From assembly GCF_032854445.1 (NCBI RefSeq), contig NC_088302.1:868001-932000 (forward strand): a stretch of DNA of 64,000 nucleotides. The letters are read 5' to 3'. Of this stretch, positions 33,106-45,265 are shown piece after piece. The stretch is from Liolophura sinensis. Taxonomy: Eukaryota > Mollusca > Polyplacophora > Chitonida > Chitonidae. Each line of letters begins with the position of its first letter. Positions within the stretch are counted from its first letter, which is position 1. Position numbers and translations under genes: made by a program. Below the pieces are notes generated by a model. It was given only the letters and a program-made list of their open reading frames with translations, was not told where the DNA came from and did no database searches.

Positions 33106-36100
33106 CTATACAATTTCTAGTTCTATGGGATAATGGTCACTAACAGCCCAGGCCTGAAAAGTTGAACAAAACAAAGAAAAATATGAGTTTAATATGAATG
33201 GATTTATTTGATTTTTCCTGAACACCACACTGAAGAATCTATGATTTATGCAATGGCGATCTGTTTAATCGTTGAGGATATACCTCCACCGGCTTGTCAT
33301 GAAATTGCCTTTTCACAATAATGAAAGGAAAAACCCAAATGACCATTGTTAAACATCAGTGTTTACTGAGGCACCAGTTACTATAGACTAGTGTTGGTCC
33401 AAAGCGATATATTTGTGTGTACTTGATTTCACTTCATACAGATCTATTTGTGTGCGCCTAATCTTACTTCATAGAGATCTATTTGTGTGTACCTAATCTT
33501 ACTTGACAGGGATCTTATTATGTATACTTGATCTCAATTCATAGGGATTTATCTGTTTCTACTTGATCGCAATTCATAAGGATCTATTTGTGTGTACTTG
33601 ATCTCAGTTCACAGGGATCGGTTTGTGTGTACTTGATCTCACAACATCCGAGGTTGGATTACAGAGGCCCATTCGTTATACTTGACTGCAGCATTCGCTG
33701 CCAGCAGAGTGGAACGCCTAGGACACCTTAATCATTCTGTTGATTAATTGATTAATTGACTGATGATTATGGCTGTGCCAAAGAACTGTTTACTTATAGG
33801 ACGGTAGTCAGGTTTATCAGGAGAGGAAACCTGAGTTCCACAAACAACTGACCTTTGATAGATTCTTGACAAGCCCCCTGATTCAAAACCGCGGCCGAAA
33901 CAGCCACTGCTGGATTTGAACACACGGCTTCATCGGTGAAGAGCCACCGCTTCAAAAACTTTACATATCTTTTTGGATGCGTCGAGTTTTAGGGGGTTGA
34001 TACATACAAGTATCTCAAATAGTATAAAAAGAACACTAAACTTATGTATGTGGTGATTGTCAGTCACTAAAATAAAAGAACTCTTAAATGTTAATAGTTT
34101 GTGTTACCTGTTTAAATGTTAATAGTTTGTGTTACCTGCTTAAATGTTAATAGTTTGTGTATCTGGTTAAATGTTAATAGTTTATGTATCTGGTTAAATG
34201 TTAATAGTTTGTGTATCTGGTTAAATGTTAATAGTTTGTGTTACCTGGTTAAATGTTAATAGTTTGTGTATCTGGTTAAATGTTAATAGTTTGTGTTACC
34301 TGGTTAAATGTTAATAGTTTGTGTATCTGGTTAAATGTAAATAGTTTGTGTTACCTGCTTAAATGTTAATAGTTTGTGTTACCTGGTTAAATGTTAATAG
34401 TTTGTGTTACCTGGTTAAAACTTAAGCCCATCGTCTGGTGAAAGTTGTACGGCCTGGCACTGCCGGGGACAATGGCCGCCTTCAGCTTACCTCCTGAGAT
34501 GATAAATCTAAAACCAGCATATGAGATTGTATCTGATGTGTTAGATGAAGAGATAGCCATTGATGGTTAATGATGTGATGAATACAATATTTTGTATTAA
34601 GGTAGTGATGAATTTTACCAAACTGAAGTCAGCCAGGGAAGTGTAAGGTACATGACCGTTAAATTTTTCTGTAGAACTTTATATACTGGTGTGATGGTTT
34701 TACGACTAAATCTAATATTCTTACAGAATTTTTGCGTTAAATTCCAGACAGAAGCGATTTTAAAGAAAATCGGTGACTAGTGACAAAAAGCAGAATTATG
34801 TATTGGATAGGGGCCTGCTGTAGGTAATGAATTAATCCATTAACAGAAAAAGCTAAATAAACGAAAATGTATGTTATTGTTATTTGCTTGTGTGAATGGC
34901 GCAGTTGTTCTGTGGGAACCAAATAACCAATCTTGACTCCCTTCATTTCTTATCCATAACATAACAGCTGTTAACTGGTAAACTGTGATGTTCAGGTGGC
35001 TGTAGCAGGGACTCGCTACACAATGGTCATAACTGCTCCACTCTTGAGCCCGTCAGGAAATCAGATTTTCCCACATAATATATTCGTATATTGAACTAAT
35101 GACGTATTCGAACTATATAGTCACAGGGAAGAAACCAAGTCGAATGGACTTTTTTTATTGAATTTCAAAAATGCTCTGAGGTATACACGTATTTCTAAAT
35201 CGTCACTTGCATCTCTACAGAGCTGACAGTGAGTTTACCTGTCGTAGACACGGTCCTTTCTATCGAACTGTCAGTCAGTCAGATCAGCTGTCACAGACAC
35301 AGTACTGTCCACATAGCCGTCAGTCTGTGACTTCAGCTGTCGTAAACACAGTCCATGTAAGCTGGTCCAGCTGTACGGTCAATCAGCACACTCGCCAGGC
35401 GTAGGCCCAGTCCGTGTTCTTACTCGTGTCAGCTGTACTCTCAATCAGCCTACCCACATGACGCAGGCAGTGTCCGTGTGAGTACAGTGTGAGTACCGCC
35501 GTTCAGCCTACTCACCTGTCGTAAGTTCAGTTCGTAAAAGTACTAACCATCGTGTCAGCTGTACTGTCAGATGGTCTACTCACCTGTCGGAGGCACAGTT
35601 CAGCTGTACTTTCATTCAGCACACTCACCTATGGTAGACACAGCCCGTGTGATTACAGACCATCGTGTCGGCTGTGCTGACAACCAGTACACTCACCAGT
35701 CGTAGGTACAGTGCATGCAATTGCTGGCTGTCGTGTAAGCTGTACTGTCACTTAGCCTAGTGACTTGTCGTAGACCGTGTGAGTGCTAATTGTCGTGTCA
35801 GCTAAAGTGTCATTCAACTTACTCATCTGTTGTAGACACAGCCCGTGTGAGTGTTGATTGTCGTGTCAGCTAAAGCGTCATTCAACCTACTCATCTGTCG
35901 TAGACACAGTCCGTTTATGTTCCGTTCATGTACAGTCAGTGTATGTACAGACCGTGTGAGTTCAGAATGTTGTGTCAACTGTACTGTCAATCGGCACACT
36001 CACCTGTCGTAGGCCCAGTCCGTGTGTGTTCAGAATGTTGTGTCAACTGTACTGTCAATCAGCACACTCACCTGTCGTAGGCCCAGTCCGTGTGTGTACT

Positions 36101-39100
36101 GACTGCCATGTCAGCTGTACTGTCAACCCGCCCACACACCTGTGGTAGACAGTCCGTGTGAGTGCTGACCCGTGTCAGTACTGTCAGTCAGCCCATTCAC
36201 CTATCGTAGGCACACTCAGGTGTGTGTACTGACTGTCGTGTTATCTGTACTGTCAAACAGCACACTCACCTGTCGTAAGCACTGTCCGTGTGAGTTCTGA
36301 CTGTCTTGTCAGCTGTACTTTCATTCAGCCCATTCACCTGTTGTAGGCAGACTCAGGTGTGCGTACTGACTGTCGTGTTATCTGTACTGTTAGTCTGCCC
36401 ACTCACCTGTCGTAGACACAGTCCGTGTGTGTACTGACTGTCGTGTCAGCTGTACTGTCATTCAGCCTACTCACCTATTATAGGCACAGTTCGTGGGAGT
36501 GCTAATTGTCGTGTCAGCTGTACTGTCAGATGGTCTACTCACCTGTCGTAGGCACAGTTCGTGGGAGTGCTAACTGTGGTGTCAGCTGTACTGTCAGATG
36601 GCCTACTCACCTGTCGGAGGCACAGTTAGTGGGAGTGCTGACTGTCGTGTCAGCTGTACTGTCAGATGGCCTACTCGCTGGTCGTAGACACAGTCCGTGT
36701 GATTACAGACCATCGTATCGGCTGTGCTGACAATCAGTACATTCACCAGTCGTAGGCACAGTGCATGCAATTGCTGGCTGTCGTGTCAGCTGTATTGTCA
36801 ATCAGCCCACTGACATGCCGTAGACACAGTCTTTGTGAGTGTTGATTGTCGTGTCAGCTAAAGTGTCATTCAACCTACTCACCTGTCGTAGGCCCAGTCC
36901 GTGTGTGTACTGACTGCCATGTCAGCTGTACTGTCAATCCGCCCACACATCTGTGGTAAACACAGTCCGTGTGAGTGTTCACTCGTGTCAGCTCTACTGT
37001 CAATCAGCCTACTCACCTGTGGTAGACACAGTCCGTGTGAGTGCTGACCCGTGTCAACTGTACTGTCAGTCAGCCCATTCACCCATCGTAGGCGCATTCC
37101 GTTTGAGTGTCGTGTCAGCTGTACTGTCAATCCGCCCACACAACTGTGGTAGACGCAGTCCGTGTGAGGGCCAACTCGTGTCAGTTGTACTGTCAATCAG
37201 CCCACACACCTGCCGTAGGCACAGTCCATGTGTGTACTGACTGCCGTATCATTTGTACTGTCAGTCAGCCCACTCAACTTTGGTAGGCACAGTCCGTGTG
37301 TGTACTGACTGTCGTGTCATCTGTGCTGTCAGTCAGCCCACTCACCTGCCGCAAACACAGTCCGTGTGAGGGCCAACTCGTGTCAGTTATACTGTCAATC
37401 GGCCCACACACCTGTCGTAGGCACAGTCCATGTGTGTACTGACTGCCGTGTCATCTGTACTGTCAGTCAGCCCACTCAACTTTGGTAGGCACAGTCCGTG
37501 TGTGTACTGACTGCGGTGTCATCTGTACTGTCAGTCAGCCCACTCAACTTTGGTAGGCACAGTCCGTGTGTGTACTGACTGTCGTGTCATTTGTACTATC
37601 AGTCAGCCCACACACCTGTGGTGGACGCATGTAAGTGCTGACTCATGTCAGCTGTACAGTGAATCAGTCTACTCACCTGGCGTAGGCACAGTCCGCGTAT
37701 ATACTGACTGTCGTGTCATCTGTACTGTCACTCAGTCCACTCACCTGTCGTAGGCACAGTCCGTGTGTGTACTGACTGTCGTGTCAGCTGTACTGTCAAT
37801 TAGCCATGTAAAGTTTCCGCCATGCAGAGGAGACGATGCCAGCTGATTGGCGGACATGTAAGCGCAGTCAGCATTCATATCACCTGCTATAAGAATGTTC
37901 TGAAACACAAACGACAGTAGGACATACATTGTGGTACACTCATTGTCATTCCCACTGATGAAAACCAGAAACACAAACGACAGTAGGACATACATTGTGG
38001 TACTGTCATTGTCATGCCCACTGATGAAAACCAGAAACACAAACGACAGTAGGACATACATTGTGGTACTGTCATTGTCATGCCCACTGATGAAAACCAG
38101 AAACACAAACGACAGTAGGATGTACATAGTGGTACGGTAATTGTCATTCCCACTGATGAACACCAGAAACACAAACAACAGTAGGATATACATTGTGGTA
38201 CGATCATTGTCATTCCCACTGATGAAAACCATAGACAGAAATGACAGTACGACATACACTGTGGTACACAATTATAGATTTATCAATCCTGAAAATTATA
38301 TTTAAAAAAATAAAGATTTATCAACATTGATTTATCTTGGAAAGAGATATATTAACGAGAATGTACCACATTGGACCATGTAATTGTTGTTATTATTATC
38401 GATATCAACAATGTAATTATAGATATAGTTATCCAGAATGTCATATTCCACATATTTAATTATTAATGTCTGCCATGTAATAACTCCTATCGACATTGTG
38501 ATTATTAATATTAAACATGTATTTATCGATATGGATAAACGTAATAAACATTACCAACAAAGTAATTTTTAGAATGAATATCGACATATATCGACAGCAT
38601 GGTTTTCGATGTCCACATTTATATCGATATGAGGTAGTAATTTGTACATACAATGACATTATCGATATCAGAAATGCACTTATCGATCATGGAAATGTAA
38701 CTGGTAATGCCGATATTGTAATTCTTGTAAGAATTCAGTAATTTAAGGTTATATGTAGCATTCATTAGGTTATGTAAATGCGCTCAGTAATTAGTTTACT
38801 TAGAGTTATGCCCCTTGTAATATGACACAGTTGTAGCCCCTTTACTAAGCATAGTGTTCTGAATGACCACTACGATGAGATCAGATTTCCCATGACACGT
38901 GATTAGTGTATCGTAAATGACCCATCCTCGATTTGCCAGACAACATACACACTGTACATGTAAACATCATTGTGATGAAATGTTACCGCCGAACAAATAA
39001 AGGTTACGAATATTGTTTCAACATCATCACATCTAACGACTGCGGCTTGTGTCAGCGGATTCGATTATATATCTAGATAAATTTACAAATCCTTTTTTGG

Positions 39101-42100
39101 TTTCACGTATTTTATCGGATCGAACTAATTTCCCGGTTCAATTTGTCAACTAACTGTCGTGGCTGATGACAGAAAGAATTCATTCGCTCGTTCGGTTTAG
39201 TGATAAAGTAACATGACTGATACGGTGATGAATTTAGTGAGCATGTTTTCAGCGTCTAAACTGGAGATATTACGTGAAACCAAATTATTTTTATTTGTTA
39301 ATTAAAAGTAAAATCTATTATGCATACAACATTGAACGTCCAGGCGTCTGGGGGTCTCTGTGGCTTAGTCGTTAACATGTTTGTGCAGCACAATGACCCA
39401 GGAGATGGTCATAGCCCGCTGGCTCTGCCCGGTCTTCTCTCACCATACTGTGGCTAGCATCGTATGAGTAAAATATTCTTTAGTGCGACGTAGGATACCA
39501 ATCGAATAAATGAACGCGTCTGAAATGCATGCATCGAGGATACAAGCAAACATACTCGCATCACGAGACTCAATCTCGGGCAACGCCATCTTGCAGGGCA
39601 CACTGCCCCAAGTGGCATCCCGTTCAGTTGTCAATGAAAATCATTAGCACAGACAGCAGATCAATAAACAAGACAACACGGCTCATAGGCCAACATATAA
39701 ATTCATAGGAACACCACTAAGAAATTTAGAAAAGAATTAAACAAGAATTGTTTTGCTGGCAACATGCTCCCGTTCCGAGGAGAGATGATCTTTTCCACAT
39801 TTACTGCGCTGAAATGGACAACAAAGGCTTGAAAAAAATCGTTATTTCTCAAATGAAGTACCTGAGTGTGGTATGTGGCGGCAACATGGCGATAGACGTC
39901 GACAAGATGAGAAATTTCCGCTGCAGCATCAGAAGGCTTGATATGGACGCCGATGAAGACAAACGTGGTCAGTGAGACTGTAGGGTAAGACAGAATGACA
40001 CCAGCGTCAAGTTCATGATAATGTCTTACTGCAAGAATGGAATGGAAGCAAAATAGAGAAGATCAAGTCGGTGTATATTTATGTCCGGTATTCTCATGTG
40101 TAGGGTGTAACTTGGACGATTCTGCGATCTCACGTGGAATGTGTAAATTTGAAGGTTCTGCGATCTCATTTAAACGTGTAAATATTTGTGTAAATGAGTC
40201 TTCTCAATGGTAAGAGTTACACTCACAGGTGTTGGGCAGACGAAGCTCGATTATAAAAGGCTCTCTCTCAAAGGCGTCTGTGTGATCGTCGGGACCGTCG
40301 TCATACTGCTCGACCGACTGGATGGTCACTTTACTGAACCTGTCAGAAATCAGCATACACCTGTGGATGATCTGCTTACTAAACCTGTCAGAAATCAGCA
40401 TACACCTGTGGATGATCTGCTTACTAAACCTGTCAGAAATCAGCATACACCTGTGGATGATCTGCTTACTAAACCTGTCAGAAATCAACATACACCTGTG
40501 GATGGTCTGCTTACTAAACCTGTCAGAAATCAACATACACCTGTGGGCTGTCACCTTACTGAACACATCAGAAATCAACATACACCTGCGGACTGTCCCC
40601 TTACTGAACCTGTCAGAAATCAACACACATCTGCGGACTGTCCCCTTACTGAACACATCAGAAATCAACATACATCTGCGGACTGTCCCCTTACTGAACA
40701 CATCAGAAATCAACATACATCTGCGGACTGTCCCCTTACTGAACCTGTCAGAAATCAACATACACCTGTTGGCTGTCACCTTACTGAACATATCAGAAAT
40801 CAACATACATATGCGGACTGTCCCCTTACTGAACCTGTGAGAAATCAACATACACCTGCGGACTGTCCCCTTACTGAACCTGTCAGAAATCAACATACAT
40901 CTGCGGACTGTCCCCTTACTGAACACATCAGAAATCAACATACATCTGCGGACTGTCTCCTTACTGAACATATCAGAAATCAACATACACCTGCGGACTG
41001 TCACCTTACTGAACATATCAGAAATCAACATACACCTGCGGACTGTCCCCTTACTGAACCTGTCAGAAATCAACATACACCTGCGGACTGTCCCCTTACT
41101 GAACACATCAGAAATCAACATACATCTGCGGACTGTCCCCTTACTGAACCTGTCAGAAATCAACATACACCTGCGGACTGTCCCCTTACTGAACACATCA
41201 GAAATAAACACAGACCTTATTTTTTTAAAGAAGGCAAAAATTAAAATACTTAAAGAGGAAGAAAGGTTTAAACCTTAGCGACATTGACAGAACCAGCCCG
41301 ACTGACTTTGGCGAGTAGTTGACGAATTTTAAACTTCTCTCTGAAAGTTAAAATAAACCCCTGTTTGACTAATTAGAATTCAGTGGTACGAGTGTCAGGA
41401 GGAATTCACGTCTCCTACCCTGACGAAGATTTACATACCGATATACAAAGGCATACTCTTCCTTGTAGCTCGTGCGTCCCAGTGGCTGGCTGACTTTGAA
41501 GCCATAGGGTGAGGTAGATAGCCTGAAAAATTACAGTTCACAGTCTTAGGTTACACAGATCAGGGTTGTAGGATGTACAGTCCAGAGCTATAGGCTACAA
41601 AGCTCACAAATATAGGCTATGCAGTTCAGTTACTAGTTATGCAGTTATAGGCTACATCATTCATATCTATAGGCTTTACAGTTCAGAGTTATAGGCTATA
41701 CAACATACAGTTATGGGTTACACCGATCACACTTACAGGCTACATAGTTCACAGTTATAGGCAACAAAGTTCCCAGTTATAGGCCACACAGTTCACACCT
41801 ATAGGCCACACAGTTCACAGCTATAGGCTACACAGTTTCCAGTTATAGGCAACACAGTTCACACTTATAGGCCACACAGTTCACAGCTATAGGCTACACA
41901 GTTCCCAGTAACAGGCTACACAGTTCATCGTTATAGGCAACACAGTTCACAGCTATAAGCAACACAGTTTACAGTTATAGGGAAACACAGTTCACAGTTA
42001 CAGTCAACAAAGTTCACAGTTATAGGCAACACACTTCACATCTATAGATAACACAGTTCACAGTTACAGTCAACAAAGTTCACAGTTATAGGCAACACAG

Positions 42101-43634
42101 TCCACAGATATAGGTAACACAGTCCACAGTTATAGGTAACACAGTCCACAGTTATAGGCCACACAATTCACACTTATAGGCAACAAATTTCACACTTACA
42201 GGCAACATAGTTCACATCTATAGGCAACACAGTTCACAGTTACAGGCATCTAACTTCACATCTATAGGTTACACAGTTCACAGTTATAGGCAACACAATT
42301 CACACCTATAGGCTGCACAGTTCACAGGTATAGGCTACACAGTTCACAGTTATAGGCAACAAAGTTCACAGTTACACTCTTACAGAATACATACCCGGCA
42401 GTCTCAAATATATTGGAGAGATCTTAAGTTAAATACATCAATGAGAAAGGTGAACATATGGTCGCGTTTGGACATAGTAAGGTTTAAAACTACTAAGAAG
42501 AGATGAGGTACATGCAGTGTGAATCGGCGTAACCTATACAAGTGATATGTGGATGTGTGGACTTGGTAGGCTCTGTTACGATTGTCTTTTAATCATTGGT
42601 CCCAGAAAGTTGAGATATTTTTTAAAAACAGAAGATATTATTCACGCGAGTGCTGAACAAAGATGACGAACAGACAACACCATTATCTATGCTTGTTTTC
42701 CTAGAGTTTTACACTGGACATCTCTGGGTATTGCATGTCATCACCTGTAGACCTACTATCATCACCGTGGCTAAATGCTAACGTGTATCCATGACCTGTG
42801 CTCACCAGACTTACATAATTATATGTCTGACCTGCGCACACAAGGTTCACATATATGCCTGACATGCGCACATGGCTTACATGTTCATATCCGCCACAAT
42901 CCGTGACATGACGTCTGTAGCGTTACTCCGCAGTTCCAGAATAAGAACCAGATCGTAGCGCAACAAAATCTAAAACAGACAAAATTCAGAATACGATTCT
43001 GTAGGCCCACAATTTTCAATCAAATAAATCAGTGAATAAATAAATAAATATTTTGAGCCCTATTGGTCGATACCTTCATTATATTGACAGAAGTCACCCC
43101 CTTTGTGATTTCAGAATTGATCCCTTTGTTGTTATTCCTACCGTCTTGATAGAGCTAGAAATCGCTGACTTGGTTGTCATTTCTGTCGTCGTGATAGTGG
43201 CAGAAAACACTTACGTATTTAGCTGTCATTTCTGTCGTCGTAATAGCGCCAGAAAAGACTTATTTACTTGTCATTCCTGTCGTCGTGATAGCGCCCGAAA
43301 ACACTTATTTGGTTGTCATTTCTGTCGTCGTGATATCGCCAGAAAACACTTATTTAGTTGTCATTTATGTCGTCGTAATAGCGCCAGTAAACATTTACTT
43401 AGTTGCCGTTTCTGTCGTCTTGATGATGTCAGAAATCGCTGACTTGGTTGTTATTTTTGTCGTCACCCTTACCTTCGTAATGACGGTCATGATGTCTGGG
43501 TCATGGACTTTTCTCTCACTTAACCACTTGATGTTGAAGGAGGCCACTTTAAGCGAACATTCTCTGACGGCCATTAAGCTACTGACGAGCAGAAGCCCAA
43601 ACGCGACCGTGTTCAGCGCCATCTTGCTGTACAT
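33106..43634 (-). CDS. DNase I-like secreted endonuclease (DNase B), 8 exons
   Basis: Exons 43634-43473, 42969-42881, 41522-41439, 40339-40227, 39977-39862, 37899-37745, 34507-34411 and 33153-33106 join with GT-AG borders into 864 nt, 287 aa. Exons 2, 3, 5, 6, 7 and 8 have exactly the lengths of their DNase A counterparts (89, 84, 116, 155, 97, 48 nt); exon 4 is 15 nt longer. Signal peptide within residues 1-26 (start MYSK; MALN four codons later is possible). Catalytic residues all present: SFNIKW, LILELR, SYKEEY, IGVHIKP, AGDMNAD, CAYDR, SDHYP. The pair CAYM/DCAY fits the conserved disulfide. It should cleave extracellular DNA. Upstream lies a 42-bp array. Introns 1, 2, 3, 5, 6 and 7 all hold arrays at or next to a splice junction. 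Confidence 0.95.
33395..33645 (-). repeat. ~35-bp array in DNase B intron 7
   Basis: About 7 units of GATCTATTTGTGTGTACTTG then ATCTCA and TTCATAGG on the plus strand. More than 200 nt from exon 8; no junction link seen. Confidence 0.85.
33780..33955 (-). mobile_element. second tRNA-derived SINE family copy
   Basis: Plus strand shows AGTCAGGTTTATCAGGAGAG, GGAAACCTGAGTT and the reverse B-box GCTGGATTTGAACACACGG. Related pieces at 21660-21820 and about 45655-45720. Confidence 0.5.
34085..34425 (-). repeat. 27-28 bp array seeded at DNase B exon 7 donor
   Basis: About 12 units. Minus strand: TTTAACCAG/GTAACACAAACTATTAACA. Exon 7 ends AGTTTTAACCAG with donor GTAACACAAACT, so units copy exon end plus donor. 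About half have GTAACAC; the rest read CCAGATACAC and have lost the GT. Confidence 0.95.
35205..37800 (-). repeat. ~70-bp array seeded at DNase B exon 6 donor
   Basis: About 36 degenerate units filling most of intron 6. Minus strand unit: GACAGTACAGCTGACACGAC, AGTCAGTACACACACGGACT, GTGCCTACGACAG/GTGAGT. This is the last ~50 nt of exon 6 plus its donor. Read-through from the true exon gives AGG TGA at once. It is the largest junction array in the window. Confidence 0.95.
37905..38272 (-). repeat. 66-bp array at DNase B exon 6 acceptor
   Basis: About 5.5 units. Minus strand unit includes CCTACTGTCGTTTGTGTTTC, the same tract that precedes the exon 6 acceptor (TTTGTGTTTCAG/AAC). In the repeats the AG is replaced by TGG, so the true acceptor stays unique. 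Confidence 0.9.
39352..39512 (+). mobile_element. SINE copy in DNase B intron 5
   Basis: Head with box A-like GTGGCTTAGTCGTTAACATG, shortened body, tail AAATATTCTTTAGTGCGACG. Shared with 59698-59797, so it predates the segmental duplication. Confidence 0.75.
40325..41215 (-). repeat. 45-bp array seeded at DNase B exon 4 acceptor
   Basis: Twenty junction units counting the true one at 40339/40340. Minus strand unit: TTGATTTCTGACAG/GTTCAGTAAG, GGGACAGTCCGCAGGTGTATG. Twelve units keep AG/G at the exon 4 acceptor position; eight read TGATGTG or TGATATG there. At 45 bp (15 codons) the whole array is open in the frame of exon 4, repeating FSKGTVRRCMLISDR-type blocks. Confidence 0.97.
41540..42385 (-). 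repeat. 21-bp array in DNase B intron 2
   Basis: About 39 units of TATAGGCAACACAGTTCACAG on the plus strand. Its minus-strand 3' end comes within ~15 nt of the exon 3 acceptor at 41523. The paralogue keeps about five units at 59798-59905. Confidence 0.95.
43160..43445 (-). repeat. 45-bp array in DNase B intron 1
   Basis: About 6 units of GTCATTTCTGTCGTCGTGAT, AGCGCCAGAAAACACTTATT, TAGTT on the plus strand. The first recognisable unit begins ~7 nt after the exon 1 donor. The paralogue has a similar array at 60590-61015. Confidence 0.93.
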
Positions 43635-44159
43635 GGAACCAAACCTGGTAGGTATTGATACTATCGTGAGAAGGTCACAGCTGTTTTGTGAATTCACTTT
43701 GTCGTCACGATCCATTTATGGTGGCTCTTTTATGACATATACAACGTTTCACGACATCTTTTTAACACTTATCTAAATGATTGGAATTATGCAATTTTTC
43801 TCTTTGAGATTAATGTTTTTATACCAACGCGGTGTACGAGGTCCATTTTCTTCTTTGTTGAGTTAAAAGTGTTTATTTAAAATGTATTTCTCATGGCATT
43901 ATCCCCACTGAACTGTTTTAAAAAATGTCCTTACAGAATTTAAACTACAACTTGAAAGTAGAGGTGTTTGACCTAAACTTTAGTTCTGTGCAGGTGCTTA
44001 AGATCTTGTGTTGACCCGGACGAGCCTTTAATCGTTGGTATGTGAATGTCTGCTTCGATGCCTGATTTGTGACGTGACAGGAGTCTGACCATGACAGTGA
44101 GACACAGTGCTCCTCTGTTTACAAGGTTCAGACCGCATTTTTTCCCTTCCACATGGACG

Positions 44160-44815
44160 TTTGATGAACAATGATAGTGTTTATACAGTACACAGTCATG
44201 ACACGTATACGTGTGATAGTGTTTATACAGTACACATTTATGACATGTATACGTGTGATAGTGTTTATACAGTACACAATTATGACATGTGTACATGTGA
44301 TTGTGTTTATACAGTACACAATTATGACATGTATACGTGTGATGATGTTTATACAGTACACAATTATGGCATGTATACTTGCGATGGTGTTTATACAGTA
44401 CACATTTATGACATGTATACGTGTGATTGTGTTTATACCGTACACAATTATGACATGTATACGTGTGATAGTGTTTATACAGTACACAATTATGACATGT
44501 ATACGTGTGATGATGTTTATACAGTACACAATTATGACATGTATACGTGTGATGATGTTTATACAGTACACAATTATGGCATGTATACTTGCGATGGTGT
44601 TTATACAGTACACAATTATGACATGTATAGTTGTGATGGTGTTTATACCGTACACAATTATGACATGTGTACATGTGATAGTGTTTATACAGTACACAAT
44701 TATGACATGTATACGTGTGATGATGTTTATACAGTACACAATTATGGCATGTATACGTGTGATTGTGTTTATACCGCACACAATTATGACATGTATACGT
44801 GTGATAATAAAACTG
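44160..44815. repeat. 42-bp array upstream of DNase B
   Basis: About 16 units of TGTTTATACAGTACACAATT, ATGACATGTATACGTGTGAT, AG. The matching paralogous site (61790-61840) has a single unit. As 42 bp is 14 codons, frames of over 200 codons run on both strands; not genes. Confidence 0.97.
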
Positions 44816-45114
44816 TGAGGATACATTTATATTAGACGTTTCCATTTTACTGTGTATGGGACAGCTTTGGCATGGCATATAGGAGAACTTTGATATGGCA
44901 CACAAAAGAACAATTTTCTATTGTCCAATTAGATCAAGACATCTGCAACTGCTTTCATCTGTCCCTTGTCTGCCATTGCAACACCATTTGTTGAACAGAC
45001 AAAATGTCCCCACTTTACTGGTACCTTGCAACCTCCAGAAAGCTTTGAAGAACACTTTAAGGACTGATTCATTTTACAGGAATAAATTATGTGCTCACAA
45101 CCATACAATTATAA

Positions 45115-45265
45115 TAGGGAGCGTCACAACCCACGACCGTAATAGGCCTGTCACAAACCCACGATAGTGATGGGGCCCGTAACAAACCCACAACAGTGAT
45201 AGGGATGGTCACAAACCCACGATAGTAATAGTGCTCGTCACGAACCCACGACTGTAATTTAAGGG
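45115..45265. repeat. ~27-bp short array
   Basis: About 5 degenerate units of TCACAAACCCACGATAGTAA TAGGG; also present at 62095-62265 in the duplicate. Confidence 0.8.

Noticed and set aside
40204-41244. Opposing frames of 335 and 345 codons as independent genes
   Set aside because: Both come from the 45-bp array. The minus frame ends in true DNase B exon 4, but the array itself is treated as intron; the plus frame has no support.
43973-44905. Frames of 215-310 codons rich in HTYTCHNCVLYK or YDMYTCD repeats
   Set aside because: Produced by the 42-bp array (14 codons), open on both strands at once; the paralogous site has one unit only.
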